Positions 6,611 to 8,655 of a stretch of 8,655 nucleotides of DNA are shown piece by piece. The position numbers were made by a program, and so were the translations under genes. Below the pieces are notes generated by a model. It saw nothing but the letters and a program-made list of their open reading frames with translations, had not been told where the DNA came from and did no database searches. This DNA is from an uncultured Succinivibrio sp. Its GTDB lineage: Bacteria; Pseudomonadota; Gammaproteobacteria; Enterobacterales; Succinivibrionaceae. Location of the stretch: NCBI GenBank assembly GCA_900767695.1, contig CAAGAC010000042.1:1-8655 (forward strand), in the 5' to 3' direction. Numbering within the stretch: the first letter of the stretch is position 1; every line of letters starts with the position of its first letter.

Positions 6611-6633
6611 GGTTAAAGCAGGTACAAGAGCTT

Positions 6634-7227
6634 ATGAGTCCGAAGGACCCAAATGCCGGCAGCGCCAGCGACGAAGAGCTGGTGAGGCAAGTGCAGGCGG
6701 GCAACGTCAGCGCGTACAACTTGCTGGTGGTGAGATACCAGCACCGCGTTGTGAAGATCGCCCAGAAGTACGTGAGCGATTTCGCTGACGCCAGCGACAT
6801 AGCCCAGGAGGCCTTCATCAAGGCCTACAGGGCTCTGCCGAACTTCCGCGGCGAAAGCTCGTTTTATACCTGGCTTTACAGGATAGTCACCAATGCCGCC
6901 AAGAACTTCCTCGACAGCAGTTCAAGGCAACGCAGCCAGGTGGACGTGGACGACGAGGTGCTCAGCGCCTCCTCCCCCGAAGCCCTGACCGACAGGCAGA
7001 CGCCGGATTCCATCATCGAATCCGAGGAACTGAAAAAGGTTATCCTGAAGGCAGTGGGCGATCTTCCCAAGGAATTGAAGGAAGCGTTCATGCTCAGGGA
7101 GCTCGAGGGGCTCTCCTACGACGAGATATCGGAAAAGGCCGGCGTCCCGATAGGGACCGTGAGATCGAGGATCTTCAGGGCCCGCCAGTACATCGAGTCG
7201 AAGATGGAGCAGTTCCGGAAAGGTTAA
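6634..7227 (+). CDS. rpoE: RNA polymerase sigma factor RpoE (sigma-E)
   Basis: A 197-residue ECF sigma factor, close in length to E. coli RpoE (191) and strikingly similar in sequence. It directs RNA polymerase to envelope-stress genes. Region 2 (about 27-95) includes NLLVVRYQH (29-37), DIAQEAFIKAYRAL (55-68) and FRGESSFYTWLYRI (71-84), the core-binding and -10-reading helices. A variable acidic linker follows (about 96-132). Region 4 (about 133-190) has LPKELKEAFMLRELEGLSY (144-162) and the -35 recognition helix with GTVRSRIFRAR (174-184). The ATG at 6634 follows only modest Shine-Dalgarno candidates: AGG at 6620-6622 is rather far and AAGAG at 6626-6630 rather near. It agrees with the family N-terminus and lies just below a sigma-E-type promoter. 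The gene is followed after 18 bases by rseA, as in other gammaproteobacteria. In the unstressed cell RseA would hold it at the membrane. Confidence 0.97.
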   Translation: MSPKDPNAGSASDEELVRQVQAGNVSAYNLLVVRYQHRVVKIAQKYVSDFADASDIAQEAFIKAYRALPNFRGESSFYTWLYRIVTNAAKNFLDSSSRQRSQVDVDDEVLSASSPEALTDRQTPDSIIESEELKKVILKAVGDLPKELKEAFMLRELEGLSYDEISEKAGVPIGTVRSRIFRARQYIESKMEQFRKG

Positions 7228-7245
7228 AGAGAGATCGGAGACCAT

Positions 7246-7842
7246 ATGCAGGACAAGATCACCGCAGCGAACGACGAGGAAATCCTTTCAGCCAACTTTG
7301 ACGGCGAGGATCTCGACAGGCTTCAGAAGGTGTCGGCGGAGGACCGCAGGCATCTGGAGAACTGGGCCGCGATGGGCGCGGCGCTTCGCGGCGAGCTTGC
7401 AGACAAGACCGACATGGGCTTTGCAGACGCGGTGATGGCCAGGATCGAGACCAGCGCCCCGGCCGAGCAGCCGGTTGCAGAGCCTGAGAAGAAGGTCCGC
7501 GTCCTGAGCCTGAGGAAGCTTGGCTTCCTCTTCGGGCAGGTCGCCGCCGCAGCCTCCATCTGCATGGTCACCATCTTCGGCTACCAGGCCTGGAACGCCG
7601 ACGACAACGCCGCCGACAGTACCCAGGCGGTCGGCACCATGGGCACCGTCGGCGGGGTGAACCTCGCCAGCTACCAGAACCGCGGCGGCGGGGCCATAAC
7701 GCTCGACGCCCAGCCGCAGGCTCCGCAGGCATCCCCGCTCTCCCCTAGGGAGCAGCGCGATCTTGCCGAGAAGCGCCAGCAGGAGGAGTCGAGGATCAAC
7801 AACTACCTCCGCGGCTACGTGCTGGACACTGCCGCCAACTGA
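7246..7842 (+). CDS. rseA: Anti-sigma-E factor RseA
   Basis: A 198-residue single-pass inner-membrane anti-sigma factor (E. coli RseA 216). The cytoplasmic N-terminus (1 to about 68) matches the RpoE-binding domain: ILSANFDGED (13-22) corresponds to QLSALMDGE in E. coli, then a helical part with W40 and LRGE (47-50). A Pro/Glu linker precedes one membrane segment at about 92-113 (GFLFGQVAAAASICMVTIFG). The periplasmic part (117-198) is about 15 residues shorter than in E. coli. It ends with a charged helix EKRQQEESRINNYLRGY, matching the RseB-binding segment. By alignment, the V138-N139 bond in GGVNLAS sits where DegS cuts E. coli RseA (V148-S149). In the known pathway DegS and then RseP cut RseA and free sigma-E. 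GGAG (7237-7240) lies five bases before the ATG, a good ribosome site. Overall identity to E. coli is low, as is usual for RseA; position, topology and end motifs carry the call. Confidence 0.92.
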   Translation: MQDKITAANDEEILSANFDGEDLDRLQKVSAEDRRHLENWAAMGAALRGELADKTDMGFADAVMARIETSAPAEQPVAEPEKKVRVLSLRKLGFLFGQVAAAASICMVTIFGYQAWNADDNAADSTQAVGTMGTVGGVNLASYQNRGGGAITLDAQPQAPQASPLSPREQRDLAEKRQQEESRINNYLRGYVLDTAAN

Positions 7843-7864
7843 GATTGAAGATTTTTCCATAACA

Positions 7865-8655
7865 ATGCCCGAACTTGTTAAAACCGCCTGCAGCGTCCTG
7901 CTGTTCGCGGTTTTGTTTTGCCTGAGCAGCGCGCATGCCGCGGACGACGGCTGCATGGACGGATTTCTAAAGGCCCGCCAGGACTTTGCCGCCTCGAACG
8001 TCAAGTTCACCGCAGGCGCAGGCGATCAGCGCGGGATGTTCCCGTTCTCCTACCGCCACTTAAGCCGGAACGGCCACGAGTACGTGCTCTGGCGCTCTCT
8101 CAACGGCGCGGTCGCGGGCTACGCGATGCGCGATCTCGCAGGCTTCGACTTCAACGAGGACAAGGGGGCGCGCCAGCCCCTGACCTGGCACCCCTCGCAG
8201 GTGTTCGACCGCCTGATGTCACCGAGTACGAAGCTCCAGGGCTACCAGTGCGTGTTCTCAGGCCGCACCAGGCTCAACGGCCGCAGGGTCTCGCTCATAA
8301 GGCTCATCCCCACCTTCGACCAGCGCTACGGCTTCGCCGTCGCGCTCGACGACTCGCAGGGGATCCCGGTCGAGGTCAACGTGACCTCGCCCTCTGGCGC
8401 GGTCGCCCTCAAGATCTCGGCTGCCGACGCGGCCGAGGACTCGTCTTCCGATCCGGTGCTCTCGGATGCCGAGTTCGACCACTTCCAGCTCTCGCGCCCT
8501 GAGGAGCAGGGAAACCTCGAGCCCTGGGGCTTCATAAAGATCCCGCGCTACTTCAAGATGGTCTCCGAGGGATCGGTGCAGATGGACGACGGCAACGTCA
8601 GCCCCTACCAGCAGTTCTCCGACGGGCTCTTCTCCTTCCGCGTCTACATCAACTC
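7865..8655 (+). CDS. rseB: Sigma-E regulatory protein RseB (partial, cut by window end)
   Basis: An open frame of 263 codons runs off the right edge (E. coli RseB is 318 residues, so about 50 are missing). RseB is a periplasmic protein that binds RseA, shields it from DegS and senses mislocalised lipoprotein or LPS signals. Residues 1-25 form a signal peptide (K6, then a hydrophobic stretch, cleavage after AHA). Residues about 27-205 are the large N-terminal domain of the MucB/RseB family, with FSYRHLSRNG (61-70) and FSGRTRLNGRRV (131-142) lining up with YRHARLD and VGRTRIADRL of E. coli. From about 219 the small C-terminal domain begins. QFSDGLFSFRVYIN (250-263) closely matches LYSDGLFSFSVNVN. 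The ATG is 22 bases after the rseA stop, without a good Shine-Dalgarno (GAAGA is about 14 bases away), so translation may depend on coupling to rseA. Confidence 0.95.
   Translation, partial: MPELVKTACSVLLFAVLFCLSSAHAADDGCMDGFLKARQDFAASNVKFTAGAGDQRGMFPFSYRHLSRNGHEYVLWRSLNGAVAGYAMRDLAGFDFNEDKGARQPLTWHPSQVFDRLMSPSTKLQGYQCVFSGRTRLNGRRVSLIRLIPTFDQRYGFAVALDDSQGIPVEVNVTSPSGAVALKISAADAAEDSSSDPVLSDAEFDHFQLSRPEEQGNLEPWGFIKIPRYFKMVSEGSVQMDDGNVSPYQQFSDGLFSFRVYIN

Larger units (their letters stand above)
6373..6633. other. Divergent intergenic region between the channel gene and rpoE
   Basis: These 261 bases hold the -10 box of the channel gene, an extremely GC-rich block (about 6425-6505) with many short GC inverted repeats, and two candidate rpoE promoters. 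An A-rich patch with A7 lies at 6572-6578. No separate gene is supported; the open frame from the channel gene that extends to 6483 lacks codon patterns or motifs suggesting protein. Confidence 0.6.

Noticed and set aside
7871..7895. GAACTT in the start of rseB as a second sigma-E promoter
   Set aside because: No TCtgA/TCAAA-like -10 lies at 15-17 bases downstream, and the hexamer is part of the signal peptide coding sequence.
7918..8502. Open frame of 194 codons on the plus strand inside rseB
   Set aside because: It is Arg/Pro-rich with no motif; the frame starting at 7865 has a signal peptide and clear RseB motifs through to the window end.
1..8655. Mobile element, CRISPR array, tRNA or defence system
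   Set aside because: No transposase or integrase, no regularly spaced repeats, no cloverleaf, and no toxin or nuclease motif was seen on either strand; the genes are core housekeeping and envelope-stress genes.

Overview
The window looks like chromosomal core DNA from a GC-rich gammaproteobacterium. The evidence is a clear RpoE (sigma-E) gene followed by rseA and rseB, a large MscK/MscM-type mechanosensitive channel, and a yggS/proC/yggT cluster arranged as in enterics. The small 2x[4Fe-4S] ferredoxin fits an organism that lives at least partly without oxygen. A lineage near Aeromonadales/Succinivibrionaceae is possible, but that is only an inference. I see no insertion sequence, integrase, phage gene, CRISPR array, rRNA or tRNA.

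Layout, left to right. Bases 1-334 hold no gene I can support. They contain a hairpin that probably ends a gene lying off the left edge (36-63), an A/T-rich spacer, and the terminator of the first minus-strand operon (219-260). Bases 335-2430 (minus) are a two-gene operon: a 505-residue protein fusing a complete YggS (PLP homeostasis) to a complete ProC (pyrroline-5-carboxylate reductase), then the membrane protein YggT. A divergent promoter region (about 2464-2548) also drives a short plus-strand ferredoxin gene (2633-2824). A perfect 17-bp hairpin (2846-2882) separates the ferredoxin gene from the convergent mscK-type gene (2911-6372, minus). A 261-bp divergent region follows (6373-6633). 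It carries a -10 box for the channel gene and two candidate promoters for rpoE: an extended -10 vegetative promoter and a sigma-E-type promoter just before the rpoE start. The sigma-E operon rpoE-rseA-rseB runs from 6634 off the right edge, and rseB is cut at about residue 263.

How the genes work together. RpoE is the envelope-stress sigma factor. RseA is its inner-membrane anti-sigma factor, and RseB is the periplasmic protein that protects RseA from proteolysis. The sigma-E-like promoter in front of rpoE implies positive autoregulation. The neighbouring channel protein is also an envelope-protection protein (osmotic downshock), but it has its own divergent promoter. YggS-ProC and YggT form a separate housekeeping operon.

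The window is mostly ordinary. The most unusual item is the in-frame YggS-ProC fusion, which has an 8-residue linker and no start codon at the junction. The GC-rich leader of the ferredoxin gene, which can form two mutually exclusive hairpins, comes next. I did not find a clear new multi-gene system.
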